From assembly GCF_014897815.1 (NCBI RefSeq), contig NZ_JABUZG010000055.1, positions 98,729 through 162,728 on the forward strand: DNA of 64,000 nucleotides, written 5' to 3'. Position 1 is the first letter of the stretch. Every line of letters starts with the position of its first letter. Under the pieces are notes generated by a model, which searched no databases, had not been told where the DNA came from, and saw only the letters and a list, made by a program, of their open reading frames with translations. Shown here one piece after another: positions 11,342 to 20,704 of the stretch. The stretch is from Psychrobacter sp. PG1 (GTDB lineage Bacteria > Pseudomonadota > Gammaproteobacteria > Pseudomonadales > Moraxellaceae). The translations under genes were made by a program, and so were the position numbers.

Positions 11342-12148
11342 ATGCAAAGCGATAAGCATATCTCCAAAAGTTTTGACCAAGACCTTGATGAAGCTATCCG
11401 TCTATTTCTATACATGGGTGATAGCGCGGCCAACCAAGTGGCGAAAGCGATCCATGCGCTTATCGATAAAAATGAGACACTGGCGCAAGAGGTGATTGAT
11501 ATGGACTTTGATATCAATCGAATGGAAGTTGAGTTGGATGAGCATATCTTGCTATTGGTCGCCAAACGCCAGCCCGCCGCCAGCGATTTACGCTTGGTCA
11601 TGTCCATCAGTAAAGGCGTGGTTGATTTAGAACGCATCGGTGATGAAGCTGTCAAAATCGCTCAGATGGCCAAAAAAATTGCGGCACAAGGTAAACTGTC
11701 GTATGGCTATGCAGAAGTTCAACATCTCAGCAATCAGGTTCGTTTGATGCTGCACAATGCGCTAGAGGCATTTAGCCAATCGAATGCTGAGCAAGCGTTT
11801 GAGGTCATGCGTAACGATAGCATGGTCAATGATGAGTATCAGTCAGCCATCCGTGCTTTGATGACCTATATTATGGAAGATTCACGGCACGTCTCAAAAG
11901 TCATCAATATTATGTGGGTATTGCGCGCGCTTGAGCGGGTGGGCGATCATGCACAAAATATTGCAGAACTGGTGATTAACTATATTAGTGGGCAAGATGT
12001 GCGTCATTCCGACTATGCGCTGGTCGAAAAAGCCGTGCAAGAAGCCAATGACCGTATGGCGGCGCGCCAAGTAAGCACCCTGTCTGCCACTAAACCTGCC
12101 GTCAATTCAGCCACGGATTTTGTAGACTTAAACGGTGATGAGGGCTGA
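11342..12148 (+). CDS. phoU: Phosphate signalling protein PhoU
   Basis: PhoU links PstSCAB activity to the PhoR/PhoB two-component system and damps the Pho response when phosphate is sufficient. The 268-residue all-helical protein carries the two expected repeats. The metal-binding motifs appear as DLERIGDEAVKIAQMA near residue 94 and RALERVGDHAQNIAELV near 197. The ATG at 11342 follows AGGGA. The C-terminal tail of about 30 residues is low-complexity and longer than in E. coli PhoU. It is the last gene of the operon; phoB and phoR are not nearby. Confidence 0.95.
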   Translation: MQSDKHISKSFDQDLDEAIRLFLYMGDSAANQVAKAIHALIDKNETLAQEVIDMDFDINRMEVELDEHILLLVAKRQPAASDLRLVMSISKGVVDLERIGDEAVKIAQMAKKIAAQGKLSYGYAEVQHLSNQVRLMLHNALEAFSQSNAEQAFEVMRNDSMVNDEYQSAIRALMTYIMEDSRHVSKVINIMWVLRALERVGDHAQNIAELVINYISGQDVRHSDYALVEKAVQEANDRMAARQVSTLSATKPAVNSATDFVDLNGDEG

Positions 12149-12178
12149 AAAAAACAGTTCATCGTTAATTTTACATCC

Positions 12179-12212
12179 AAAAAAACGCGCTATATTAAAT
12201 AGCGCGTTTTTT
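12179..12212. terminator. Bidirectional terminator between phoU and the Fe(II)-trafficking gene
   Basis: AAAAAACGCGCTAT and ATAGCGCGTTTTTT form a stem around a short AT loop. A runs precede it and T runs follow it, so it can end the plus-strand pst-phoU transcript and the convergent minus-strand gene. Confidence 0.9.
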
Positions 12213-12237
12213 ATATTGTGGCAATAATAAAAAATAA

Positions 12238-12528
12238 CTAGCTCTCTGGCGTCCAACCTTGTGCACGTTCATAATCTTCATTATCTAAAAATTTATCACG
12301 TTGTTCGGTGAGGAATTTTTTGGCAGCAGGATCCAACATGCTTAGATGGTTTTCATTAATCAGCATCGTTTGCTGTTCAAGCCATTCTTTCCACGCTTTT
12401 TCAGATACGGTTTCCTGTAGCTCCTGACCTTTTTTATTAGGAAAAGGCGGATGCGGCATTTTGGGCAATTCTTGCTGATACTTACGGCAAAATACCGTAT
12501 TGGCTTGAGGATTAAAAGTCTCAGTCAT
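12238..12528 (-). CDS. yggX: Fe(II)-trafficking / oxidative damage protection protein (YggX family)
   Basis: This 96-residue protein matches the YggX family, which protects iron-sulfur enzymes against oxidants and is thought to handle Fe(II). Features are the conserved cysteine in NTVFCRKYQ (Cys14), then [16 protein letters not shown], a helical [17 protein letters not shown] segment and [13 protein letters not shown]. Length is normal. AAGGAG precedes the minus-strand ATG at 12526-12528. It is a single-gene unit. Its product could help the iron-sulfur enzymes encoded in this window, but that is only a thematic link. Confidence 0.93.
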   Translation of the reverse strand: MTETFNPQANTVFCRKYQQELPKMPHPPFPNKKGQELQETVSEKAWKEWLEQQTMLINENHLSMLDPAAKKFLTEQRDKFLDNEDYERAQGWTPES

Positions 12529-12593
12529 AAGGCACTCCTTATTAGGGTTTAGTTATTATAAAAATATGCTATTGAATCACTCATGAGAATAGT

Positions 12594-12700
12594 TATACCA
12601 AACCCAAAAAGTAAGATTGGCTGTGTCAAACTCGCTTAGCCTACAAGGCGTAGTACTTTCACTCGTTTTCCTTGCTACTCTAATTTCTGTGAATGGTATT
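12594..12700. repeat. Diverged copy of the interspersed palindromic repeat (copy 3)
   Basis: The core from about 12621 to 12674 (GTGTCAAACTCGCTTAGCC ... GTAGTACTTTCACTCG ... TTCCTTG) aligns with the inverse of the 52412-52497 repeat with scattered substitutions. The ends differ, but inverted TATACCA / TGGTATT termini are still present. It is clearly related and older or more decayed than the other two copies. Confidence 0.65.
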
Positions 12701-12770
12701 AGTTAGCACTTATTCAGCATAAGTGACTTAAATATTATTAGCTGAATTTACTTTACCTCATCATGGTATC

Positions 12771-12802
12771 AAAAACACCCGCAGCAGGGGCGGGTGTTTT
12801 TT
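12771..12802 (-). terminator. Terminator of argH
   Basis: Inverted AAACACCCGC / GCGGGTGTTT arms surround a short loop. On the minus strand the stem is followed by a T run. It sits 33 bases past the argH stop. Confidence 0.85.
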
Positions 12803-12834
12803 ATGGTAGAAGCTGTCAGGTCAACAATGCGCTT

Positions 12835-14352
12835 TTACGCGAATACTTCTAAACGGCTGCGACCGCGAGCAACGGCTTGCTTAACTTGATTTGGCGCTGT
12901 ACCACCCAGATGGTCACGAGCTGCTAATGAGCCTTCTAACGTTAGATAGTCAAATACATCATCACCGATAGCATCGCTAAATTGTTTGAGCTGTGCCAGT
13001 GATAAATCGCTTAAATCAACGCCCTCGGCAATACCCAAAGCAACGGCATTACCCACCACTTCATGAGCATCACGGAATGCAACACCTTGGCGTACCAGAT
13101 AATCTGCAAGATCAGTCGCAGTCGCATAGCCTTTCATCGTAGCGGCGCGCATGTTTTCTTTATTCGGGGTGATATTCGGTAGCATATCAGCAAAAGCCAA
13201 TAAACAGCCGGTAAGCGTATCGACGCAATCAAACAGTGGTTCTTTGTCTTCTTGGTTGTCTTTGTTATAAGCCAGTGGCTGGCTCTTCATTAGGCTTAAT
13301 AACGTCATCAGTTGACCAAAGACACGTGCTGCTTTACCGCGGACCAACTCTGGTACATCAGGATTTTTCTTTTGCGGCATGATCGATGAACCAGTACAAA
13401 AGCGATCAGGGATTTGTACAAAGTTAAACTGCGCTGACATCCATAGGATAATCTCTTCGCTCATCCGTGACATATGCATCATCAAGATAGAAGCGGCAGA
13501 AGTGAATTCAATCGCGAAGTCACGATCTGAGACGGCATCAAGCGAGTTTTGGCAAATACCTTCGAAACCTAACAACTCAGCAGTAATGGTACGATCGATG
13601 GGGAATGTCGTGCCAGCAAGGGCAGCACTACCAAGTGGCATCTGATTGATACGGCGGCGCGCATCGACCAGACGTTCGGTATCGCGATATAACATCTCAA
13701 ACCATGCCATGACGTGATGACCAAAGCTCACTGGCTGCGCCGTTTGTAAATGCGTAAAGCCGGGCATAATAGTGTCAGTATGCTGCTCAGCCAAATCAAG
13801 CAAACCACTTTGCAAGCGTACTAATAAGGCAATGATATTATCAGTCTCTTCGCGTAGCCAAAGACGAATATCGGTGGCAACCTGATCGTTACGGCTACGA
13901 CCCGTATGCAGTTTTTTACCAACAGCGCCGATGATGTCAGTCAAGCGCGACTCAACATTCATGTGCACGTCTTCTAGCGCGATTGACCAGTTAAACTCGC
14001 CAGCCTCAATCTCGCGCATTACCTGATGCAGACCATCAATAATGGTGGCTACTTCGTCAGCGGTCAAAATGTCACATTCTTTAAGCATGGTCGCGTGGGC
14101 GATTGAGCCTTGAATATCGTGACGCGCAAAGCGTTGATCAAAGCCAACAGAGGCGGTGAAGGCAGCGACAAAGCTGTCCGTCGCTTCACTGAAGCGTCCG
14201 CCCCACATCTGCTGACCTTGGCTGTTTGAAGGACTGCTTACAGGGTTGTTTTGTGCAGCGTTATTTGTTATCGGAGCATCTGTGCTAGAATCAGAGACAG
14301 ATGGGTTTACATTTGATTCGGGACTACTAGGTTTTGAAGAATTGGCGTTCAT
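12835..14352 (-). CDS. argH: Argininosuccinate lyase
   Basis: ArgH splits argininosuccinate into arginine and fumarate, the last step of arginine synthesis. The ATG at 14350-14352 gives 505 residues. About 45 N-terminal residues are Ser/Asn/Pro-rich and precede the conserved start [13 protein letters not shown]; most homologues begin close to that point. Conserved segments include [37 protein letters not shown] and the signature [12 protein letters not shown]. An in-frame TTG at 14397 would lengthen it further and seems unlikely. The divergent neighbour is the algZ-like kinase, as in pseudomonads. Confidence 0.95.
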   Translation of the reverse strand: MNANSSKPSSPESNVNPSVSDSSTDAPITNNAAQNNPVSSPSNSQGQQMWGGRFSEATDSFVAAFTASVGFDQRFARHDIQGSIAHATMLKECDILTADEVATIIDGLHQVMREIEAGEFNWSIALEDVHMNVESRLTDIIGAVGKKLHTGRSRNDQVATDIRLWLREETDNIIALLVRLQSGLLDLAEQHTDTIMPGFTHLQTAQPVSFGHHVMAWFEMLYRDTERLVDARRRINQMPLGSAALAGTTFPIDRTITAELLGFEGICQNSLDAVSDRDFAIEFTSAASILMMHMSRMSEEIILWMSAQFNFVQIPDRFCTGSSIMPQKKNPDVPELVRGKAARVFGQLMTLLSLMKSQPLAYNKDNQEDKEPLFDCVDTLTGCLLAFADMLPNITPNKENMRAATMKGYATATDLADYLVRQGVAFRDAHEVVGNAVALGIAEGVDLSDLSLAQLKQFSDAIGDDVFDYLTLEGSLAARDHLGGTAPNQVKQAVARGRSRLEVFA

Positions 14353-14450
14353 ATCGGTACAAGACAAGTCAGCAGAATAAGAGCTCAAGTATAGCAAAGG
14401 ATGAGGTTGCCTTACTAGCGGAGCGCTTAGAGTTTTTTATTCCCAAGCTC

Positions 14451-15485
14451 ATGGAAGTCATGAAGCCTTGGCAGTGGTTCATTTATATCTTTTTTTGGTC
14501 ACTATTCGTCACGGTAATAAATCGCTATGATATTGCCACGTGGTCAGATTTTTTGATTCAGCTGTTTAGCAGAGTCCTGCAAAACACCTTGAGTATTATT
14601 CCTTCCTTATACATCATTGATTATTTGCGCCCCATTTTTAAGGGCATGAGCATACCTAAAGCCAGCATGTATGTGCTTGCCTTACTCATGGTGGCATCTA
14701 CCATATCCATGATTTTAGTCATGCTGGTGATGATTAACATTGGTTGGTTTGAATATGATCGTCAAACTTTTATTCTAAATATATTATTTGATGCGGTGAT
14801 TAGTGGTGGCTTTACCTTAGTGTTCTTACTGTATTTTTTACGCCGTTATCGCGAGACGAATGCGCTCAAACAATCGTTTGAGCAGAAATTGAGTGCACAA
14901 AATGATGTGATCAAAGCACGAATCGCTCCGCATTTTTTCTTTAATACCATTAATACCCTTGTGTCACTGATAGAGTCCAATCCAGCAAGAGCTTCTGCTT
15001 TATTACAGCACGTTTCTGCCTTATTCCGTGCCAGTTTCAATGGGGCACGAGAGATTAGCTTTGAAGAAGAGATCGCTCTTTGTGAGCATTATCTAGCGAT
15101 TGAGTCTAGCCGTTTAGCGGATAAGCTCGAAGTGAGTTGGCAATTACCTGACGAAGATGTCATGTATGACATGGTCATCACCGCCTTGACCTTACAGAGC
15201 GTGCTAGAAAAAATGCTGCTGAATGTGGTGGAGATGACCACTGAAACCATTTATATCAATATTAAAGTCACTTGGCAGCAGCATCGGGTTGCAATTATGA
15301 TTAGTGTCGAGCTTCCTAAAAAAACGTTCATTATTGATCATGATTTACGTCAACACATGAATTTTTATATTCAAGCAGACCGTTTACGGGCTTATTTTGG
15401 TCAAAATGCAGATATTAAAAATACCGTTACCAGTAGCCAGATTATTACTGTCATCGACTATCCTCTTCAAGATGTTAGTTTATGA
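14451..15485 (+). CDS. algZ: LytS/AlgZ-type sensor histidine kinase with degenerate ATPase domain
   Basis: This is the sensor partner of the LytTR regulator downstream. The N-terminal region has four or five membrane helices up to about residue 130, then a coiled stretch and the His-kinase box IAPHFFFNTINTL (histidine about residue 161). The C-terminal ATPase region is poorly conserved: LQSVLEKMLLNV replaces the N-box consensus LQPLVENA, and no GxGxGL box is visible. Gene order argH / algZ / algR / hemC / hemD matches Pseudomonas and Acinetobacter. The start is uncertain: 14451 lacks a good ribosome-binding site, 14460 is another ATG, and a TTG at 14334 would overlap argH. Confidence 0.75.
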   Translation: MEVMKPWQWFIYIFFWSLFVTVINRYDIATWSDFLIQLFSRVLQNTLSIIPSLYIIDYLRPIFKGMSIPKASMYVLALLMVASTISMILVMLVMINIGWFEYDRQTFILNILFDAVISGGFTLVFLLYFLRRYRETNALKQSFEQKLSAQNDVIKARIAPHFFFNTINTLVSLIESNPARASALLQHVSALFRASFNGAREISFEEEIALCEHYLAIESSRLADKLEVSWQLPDEDVMYDMVITALTLQSVLEKMLLNVVEMTTETIYINIKVTWQQHRVAIMISVELPKKTFIIDHDLRQHMNFYIQADRLRAYFGQNADIKNTVTSSQIITVIDYPLQDVSL

Positions 15486-15834
15486 CCGCTTTTTTTGAGG
15501 CATAATTTTTTATTTTATTGTTAAATCAATAGGTTTGGCATAGTTATTGCGCCATTTTCTATAGCTAACAAGTTGTTTTACTTTGTATTTAGCCATGATT
15601 CACCATGAAAAGTATTATCGATAAATGAGCCGCAATAAAATTCAATTCAGAATAGTGGCTCACATGAAATCTGTTAATAGTTGGGCAATATTGGCGGCTA
15701 TCAGCGTTAATATAGTCAGCTATTGTTCTATGAAATAATTAAATGTTTTTATGCTAAGTGATTGGTAATGAGTGCTAATATGTTTGTAAGGCCATTGAAA
15801 AAAAACCTAAGTTTATCCTGGGATGGGAGTTTGC
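15486..15834. other. Intergenic region between algZ-like and algR-like genes
   Basis: This 349-bp AT-rich spacer contains a weak GGCTCA/TGAGCC inverted repeat (about 15629-15662). It also has a 24-codon ORF (15664-15738, MKSVNSWAILAAISVNIVSY...) without a strong ribosome-binding site. A separate promoter for the regulator is likely here but is not clearly recognisable. Confidence 0.4.
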
Positions 15835-16572
15835 ATGCGTATCGTAGTTTGTGATGATGAGCCACTAGCACGTGAGCGTTTGGTTAGAATTGTACAGGAG
15901 TCAGGTCATCAAGTAGTTGCCCAAGCAACCACGGGTGCAGCAGCTATTATCGCGGTCAAAACTCAGCAGCCAGATATTATATTATTAGATATTCGTATGC
16001 CTGAGATGGATGGGGTGCACTGCGCTCAAGAGCTTGCTAAGCTTGAGCATCCGCCCGCTATTATATTTGTCACCGCTTACGACCATTATGCCATTGCCGC
16101 GCTAAAAGCCAATGCGATTGGCTATTTATTAAAGCCGGCCAATAAAGATGAGTTGCTAGAGTCACTAGATAAAGCGAAAAATTTAAACGCGGCGCAGTTA
16201 AATGAGATTCGTAAACTTGAAGACCCAACAGCGCGGCCAGTACGTGAGCATATCGCTGCTCGTACCCACCGAGGTGTTGAGCTCATTAAACTCAAAGATA
16301 TCTACTATTTTACAGCCGATCAAAAGTACGTCAAAGTCCGTCATAAAGATGGCATTGTACTGATTGATGAAACGTTAAAAGAGCTTGAGCAAGAGTTTGA
16401 CGATCGGCTCTTTCGGGTGCACCGCAATGGCATCATCAATCTTAGCTTTTTGGACTTTTTAGAAACGTTGGATGCAGGACAATATCAGATACGCTTTAAA
16501 GGCATTGATGAGACGCTAGCAGTTAGCCGTCGTCACTTACCAGCGTTGCGTGACAAGATTCAAAGCATGTAA
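15835..16572 (+). CDS. algR: LytTR response regulator (AlgR-like)
   Basis: This 245-residue two-domain regulator has a receiver domain at residues 1-120, with the acidic pair in CDDEP, the phospho-acceptor Asp in LLDIRMPEMDG and the lysine in YLLKPAN. The LytTR DNA-binding domain runs from about 140 to 245 (RTHRGVELIKLKDIYYF, then LFRVHRNGIINLSFLD). The ATG at 15835 follows a TGGGAG site; an upstream in-frame ATG at 15823 is less well placed. In Pseudomonas the homologue controls twitching motility and alginate. Targets here are unknown. Confidence 0.92.
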   Translation: MRIVVCDDEPLARERLVRIVQESGHQVVAQATTGAAAIIAVKTQQPDIILLDIRMPEMDGVHCAQELAKLEHPPAIIFVTAYDHYAIAALKANAIGYLLKPANKDELLESLDKAKNLNAAQLNEIRKLEDPTARPVREHIAARTHRGVELIKLKDIYYFTADQKYVKVRHKDGIVLIDETLKELEQEFDDRLFRVHRNGIINLSFLDFLETLDAGQYQIRFKGIDETLAVSRRHLPALRDKIQSM

Positions 16573-16613
16573 CTTACTGTTTTAATAGTGAAATAATCAT
16601 CCCATATCATCAA

Positions 16614-16647
16614 ACCCTTATTTATGCTTAAATAGGGGTATTTTTTT
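16614..16647 (+). terminator. Terminator after algR
   Basis: ACCCTTATTTA (16614-16624) pairs with TAAATAGGGGT (16629-16639) with one G-T pair, followed by a T7 run. It separates the regulator from hemC. Confidence 0.8.
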
Positions 16648-16767
16648 GCGTCAGCATTGACTATATATGGTTTATATTGCCCATTTTTTGTGGAAAATTT
16701 GCAGTATTGCTTAATACTGACATGCATAGTACTGACGTGAACAGTATCGAATTTATTGAGGCCCTTT

Positions 16768-17802
16768 ATGAGCAATCCGCAGCAATCTGCTTTGACTACC
16801 TTGAACATCGCCACGCGTCAGAGCCCTTTGGCACTATGGCAAGCTGAGCATATCCGTGCTCGTTTGCTAGAGCTGTATCCTGAGATGACGATTAACTTGC
16901 TAAAAATTGTCACTAAGGGTGACAAGATTTTGGACACCCCGTTGGCTAAAATTGGCGGTAAAGGTTTGTTTGTCAAAGAGCTTGAGCAAGCGCTATATGA
17001 CAAACAAGCGGACATCGCGGTGCATTCATTAAAGGACGTGCCGATGCAGCTTCCAGAAGGCTTGATGCTGGGTGTCTATTGCAAACGCGCCTCACCGACT
17101 GATGCTTTTGTGTCTAACACCTATAATAGTATTGATGAATTGCCACAAGGGGCAGTCGTTGGCACGTCAAGTTTGCGTCGTCAGTGTCAGCTTAAAGCCT
17201 ATCGCCCAGACCTACAAATCAAAACCTTACGCGGTAACGTCGGTACACGTCTGGGCAAGCTAGATGCTGGCGAGTATGATGCAATTATTTTAGCGACCAG
17301 TGGCTTGCAGCGTATCGAGCTGGATGAGCGTATACGCGGCGAGCTTGATATCAATGCTTGCTTGCCTGCGGTTGGTCAAGGCGCCTTGGCGATCGAATGC
17401 CGTGAAGGTGATGATGAGGTGTTAAAATTATTGGCACCACTGAATGACGATAAAGCCCGTATTCGCCTTATTGCTGAGCGCGCGCTAAACCGTCACTTAG
17501 AGGGTGGCTGCCAAGTACCCATTGCTGCTTATGCCGTGCTACAAATGGCTGATGAAACAAGCAGCAATAATGATGATAACGGCGACAATGGCAATAACGA
17601 CAACGGCAATGTGTTGTGGCTACGTGGTCGAGTGGGTCAAGCTGATGGCAGCGCGCTGCTAAAAGCAGAAAAACGCGTCACGTTGATCGGCACACAAGCC
17701 GAGCAAGAAGTACAGGCCAATCAGCTCGGTATTGATGTTGCCAATATACTGCTTGCCGATGGCGCGGGTGATATCTTATCCGCGATTTATCATCCTGAAT
17801 AA
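16768..17802 (+). CDS. hemC: Hydroxymethylbilane synthase (porphobilinogen deaminase)
   Basis: HemC polymerises four porphobilinogens into hydroxymethylbilane on the way to haem. From the ATG at 16768 (GAGG upstream) it is 344 residues. Recognisable segments are [57 protein letters not shown] and [12 protein letters not shown]. The dipyrromethane cofactor cysteine is in [11 protein letters not shown]. An Asn/Asp/Gly-rich insertion of about 18 residues (around 266-283) sits in the C-terminal domain and is unusual for the family. A TTG at 16756 is an unlikely alternative start. Confidence 0.96.
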   Translation: MSNPQQSALTTLNIATRQSPLALWQAEHIRARLLELYPEMTINLLKIVTKGDKILDTPLAKIGGKGLFVKELEQALYDKQADIAVHSLKDVPMQLPEGLMLGVYCKRASPTDAFVSNTYNSIDELPQGAVVGTSSLRRQCQLKAYRPDLQIKTLRGNVGTRLGKLDAGEYDAIILATSGLQRIELDERIRGELDINACLPAVGQGALAIECREGDDEVLKLLAPLNDDKARIRLIAERALNRHLEGGCQVPIAAYAVLQMADETSSNNDDNGDNGNNDNGNVLWLRGRVGQADGSALLKAEKRVTLIGTQAEQEVQANQLGIDVANILLADGAGDILSAIYHPE

Positions 17803-17829
17803 CACGCCAGTATTTTGATTATCTTAGTC

Positions 17830-17860
17830 ATAGCCCCAGTATTATTGATGCTAGGGCTAT
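17830..17860 (+). other. Short hairpin between hemC and hemD
   Basis: ATAGCCC (17830-17836) and GGGCTAT (17854-17860) can pair. No T run follows, so it is unlikely to be a full terminator and may only slow readthrough from hemC to hemD. Confidence 0.35.
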
Positions 17861-17900
17861 CGTTAAGCCAATTCTATCAGTCTTTTGTCATGGTACGTCT

Positions 17901-18884
17901 ATGTCATCAACATTAAATCATGCCCAGCTTATTGCTAACAGTCAATCAAATAATGAGTCATCACGCAAGCAAGTAGTCATCAATACTCGCCCAGTAGAGC
18001 GTGCCGCTGCATTGACGGATCATCTACAAGCAGCAGGGCTGACGGTGGTAGAGATACCGATGTTGACGTTACAACCGCGCCCAACAATTGAGCAAGACAT
18101 GACACTAATGCGCCAGTGGCTAGCAGGCGATTATAAGGCGCTTGTGATTGTTAGCCCAACGGCGGCTGCTTCAGGACTGGCTGTTTGGCAAGCGCTTGAA
18201 GATGAGCGTCAAGCTCAAAACCATGACGATGATAATAATAATGAGCGAAAAGATATAGCAATTAATGCTCTGCAAGCCCCGAGCTACTTGATTGCCGTGG
18301 GTGAAGCGACCGCGTCGGTATTAAATAATGCCAAAATAGAGGCATCGAATTATCAAGTGCTTCAGCCTCACATTGCCAATAACGAAGGTATGCTAGCGAT
18401 GCCTGAAATTGAACGTTTGCAAGCAGGTGACAAGTTGCTCGTGTGGCGCGGATTGGGTGGTAGGCGATTATTGGTCGATACGTTGCTGGCACGCGGTGTG
18501 CATATCGATAGCATTGCTTGGTATGAGCGCATAATGCCAGTCGAGGCGATGGATCAATACGAGCAGTGGCTACAAGGGGTTTTAGCTCGCAATGGTATGC
18601 AAGATACATCAGCTAGTCAGCCAAAGCCAATCGTTGTCGTCAGTAGCGGTACAGCCTTTGAGCATTGGGAAAGCATCGTTCGGGCGGTAGCAGAAAAGGC
18701 ATTAAATCAAGAAACAGCCAGAGAAAATCCCGCTATTTTGCCTTATAAATTGTCAGACTTTTCTTATGTGGTGTTGGGTGAGCGTTTAGCCAATATGGTC
18801 GCTGAGCAGCAATTAAGTTATTGGCGTGTGGAAGATTTGGCGCCAGAAACCATTCTCGCTGCTATCCATGCTAAAGCCTGTTAA
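17901..18884 (+). CDS. hemD: Uroporphyrinogen-III synthase
   Basis: HemD closes hydroxymethylbilane with inversion of ring D to give uroporphyrinogen III. The 327-residue protein starts with a 30-residue polar stretch, then VVINTRPVERAAALTDHLQ, VEIPMLTLQPRP and YKALVIVSPTAAASGL, as in other HemD proteins. A second-domain segment reads LLVWRGLGGRRLLVDTLLARG. The sequence is weakly conserved in this family generally; gene order after hemC is the strongest support. An Asp/Asn-rich insert (about residues 107-115) recalls the one in hemC. Confidence 0.9.
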   Translation: MSSTLNHAQLIANSQSNNESSRKQVVINTRPVERAAALTDHLQAAGLTVVEIPMLTLQPRPTIEQDMTLMRQWLAGDYKALVIVSPTAAASGLAVWQALEDERQAQNHDDDNNNERKDIAINALQAPSYLIAVGEATASVLNNAKIEASNYQVLQPHIANNEGMLAMPEIERLQAGDKLLVWRGLGGRRLLVDTLLARGVHIDSIAWYERIMPVEAMDQYEQWLQGVLARNGMQDTSASQPKPIVVVSSGTAFEHWESIVRAVAEKALNQETARENPAILPYKLSDFSYVVLGERLANMVAEQQLSYWRVEDLAPETILAAIHAKAC

Positions 18885-18985
18885 ATATATAAATGTACCA
18901 ACCGATGACCTGTCCTTATCTATTATGTTTCACTTTTTATTTATTTGCTTTAAACCTGTTTTAACCAAAATAACGGTGCTGCCTT

Positions 18986-19963
18986 ATGTCAATCAATTCT
19001 GAATCGTTATCTCAGGAACCTTCTGCTACTCAGCAGCGCCGACAAGCAAATGTGTTTTTGTTGCGCCTGCAGTGGCTGATTATCTTGTTGCTTATCGCCG
19101 CCCTATTGTGGCTCTACATCAGCCAGCAGCGTTTCCAGCATAGTGTTAATGAGCGTTTGCAAAGCAACGAGCAAGTCGTCAGCCGTCTGAATGAGATGGA
19201 TGACCGTCTATTTGCGATGAGTCAGCAGACGTTGCCAGAGCCTCGATCTGCCGCCAGTAGCCAAGCGCAAAATCAGTTAGATTTATTGCGTATTCAGATA
19301 CAAGCCGCTGATAGATTATTGGCAGACAATAACGACAGTGCGGCGATTGATTTGTTGCGTGGTCTACATTGGCAGCTTTCGCAAAGCAGCAATGAGATTG
19401 CTCCAGCGCTAACGGTTGTGATCAAACAAAGCTTGATGAAAGACATCGAACGTTTGCAGGCAAGCAGCACTCAGCCCAGTCCTTGGCAGCTACAAAACCT
19501 CGCCATCCAAAATATTCAAGAGTTTTTGCACAGCTATGAGCGTGTGAGTAGCGAGGCGACACCGCACAATAGCACCGATAGTAATATGAGCCTCTCGCGC
19601 AAACAACTGACCATTCACGAAGTGATTATGACCTTGAATCTGGCCAGTCAAGCCAGCAATATGCGCGAACAAGAGCAGCTGGTTGGTTATCTGCGTCAAG
19701 CACGAAATCAACTAAAAACCTTGGTGCCGAAGTCTGCTATTCCTGAAGAGTCAGCGCCAAAGGCAGCCATGACTAATACTGAAAACGCCTCTGATGCAGC
19801 GTCCGCAAGCAAAAAACAAACCTCTACAGACAAGAACCTACAAACCAGATCATCTCCTACAAATATTGTAGAAGTCATAGATTGGTTAGATAAATTGATT
19901 GCCAATGCACCGAAACCAACGCCATTGTTGACCACTCAGATTTTGGATAAATCTCAGCGTTAG
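18986..19963 (+). CDS. hemX: HemX-like membrane protein
   Basis: This 325-residue protein follows hemC and hemD, the usual place of hemX in gammaproteobacteria. It has a short cytoplasmic N-terminus, one transmembrane helix at about residues 30-47 (WLIILLLIAALLWLYI), then a periplasmic coiled-coil and helical domain (LRIQIQAADRLLADNN, WQLQNLAIQNIQEFL) with a polar Ala/Ser/Lys-rich segment near 255-290. HemX was once annotated as a methyltransferase, but no methyltransferase motif is present here. Its function is not established. Confidence 0.85.
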   Translation: MSINSESLSQEPSATQQRRQANVFLLRLQWLIILLLIAALLWLYISQQRFQHSVNERLQSNEQVVSRLNEMDDRLFAMSQQTLPEPRSAASSQAQNQLDLLRIQIQAADRLLADNNDSAAIDLLRGLHWQLSQSSNEIAPALTVVIKQSLMKDIERLQASSTQPSPWQLQNLAIQNIQEFLHSYERVSSEATPHNSTDSNMSLSRKQLTIHEVIMTLNLASQASNMREQEQLVGYLRQARNQLKTLVPKSAIPEESAPKAAMTNTENASDAASASKKQTSTDKNLQTRSSPTNIVEVIDWLDKLIANAPKPTPLLTTQILDKSQR

Positions 19964-20021
19964 TGGTTCAGTGGATGTTGATTGATAGATTTATGAATAT
20001 AAAAATAAGAGAAATGACGTT

Positions 20022-20510
20022 ATGGACAGTTTGAATCAAGCAGCACATGTAGCCTCTAATATCGCAGATAATCATCCTGACGAATTGTCTCATTATCCCA
20101 TTATTCATCACCAGCCCATTCACTGGGGCGAGATGGATGCGTTTAACCATTTAAATAATGTGATTTATTACCGTTACGCTGAATCAGCACGAATTGGCTA
20201 TTTGCAGGCGCTAGGTATGTTTGATGGTAATATGGTGACGGTATTGGCACAATCAAGCTGCCAGTATTTACGCCCAGTGACTTATCCTGATACTTTGCTA
20301 TTAGGAGTGCGCTGTCAGCGCTTGGGCAATACGAGTATCGTGATGGAATACAGCTATTATAGCACCGCGCAAGCAGCCATCGTCGCGACGGCTGAGGCAG
20401 TCGTGGTACGGCTCGATAGTGAGGGAAAGCGTAAGTTAGCTTGGACAGAGGAAGAGCGCGCTCGGCTATTGGCATTAGAAGCAAAAGTTGGTCATATACC
20501 GAAGCTTTAG
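20022..20510 (+). CDS. Acyl-CoA thioesterase, 4-hydroxybenzoyl-CoA thioesterase (hotdog) family
   Basis: This 162-residue protein has a single hotdog-fold thioesterase domain. The characteristic active-site stretch is HWGEMDAFNHLNNVIYYRY (residues about 36-54), with the acidic residue in MDAFNHLNN, followed by QSSCQYLRPVTYPDTLLLGV. The ATG at 20022 is used although no strong ribosome-binding site is seen. The likely substrate is an acyl-CoA, but chain type cannot be told. It may be read through from hemX, 58 bases upstream. Confidence 0.85.
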   Translation: MDSLNQAAHVASNIADNHPDELSHYPIIHHQPIHWGEMDAFNHLNNVIYYRYAESARIGYLQALGMFDGNMVTVLAQSSCQYLRPVTYPDTLLLGVRCQRLGNTSIVMEYSYYSTAQAAIVATAEAVVVRLDSEGKRKLAWTEEERARLLALEAKVGHIPKL

Positions 20511-20530
20511 TACTGAATATTAAATAAGTG

Positions 20531-20569
20531 AAAAAAGGGCACGCTAACGTTACGTTAGCGTGCCCTTTT
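20531..20569. terminator. Strong terminator after thioesterase gene
   Basis: AAAAGGGCACGCTAACG and CGTTAGCGTGCCCTTTT form a near-perfect palindrome of about 17 bp per arm with A and T flanks. It can stop transcription from both sides and ends the hem-thioesterase unit. Confidence 0.9.
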
Positions 20570-20589
20570 GCTATTTGACTGGTATCTAA

Positions 20590-20700
<111 letters not shown>

Positions 20701-20704
20701 AACA

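Larger units (their letters stand above)
12529..12834. other. Intergenic region with repeat copy and argH terminator
   Basis: This spacer between two minus-strand genes holds a diverged copy of the interspersed repeat (about 12594-12700) and the argH terminator (12771-12802). The promoter of the Fe(II)-trafficking gene should lie near 12530-12590. No ORF is supportable. Confidence 0.6.
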
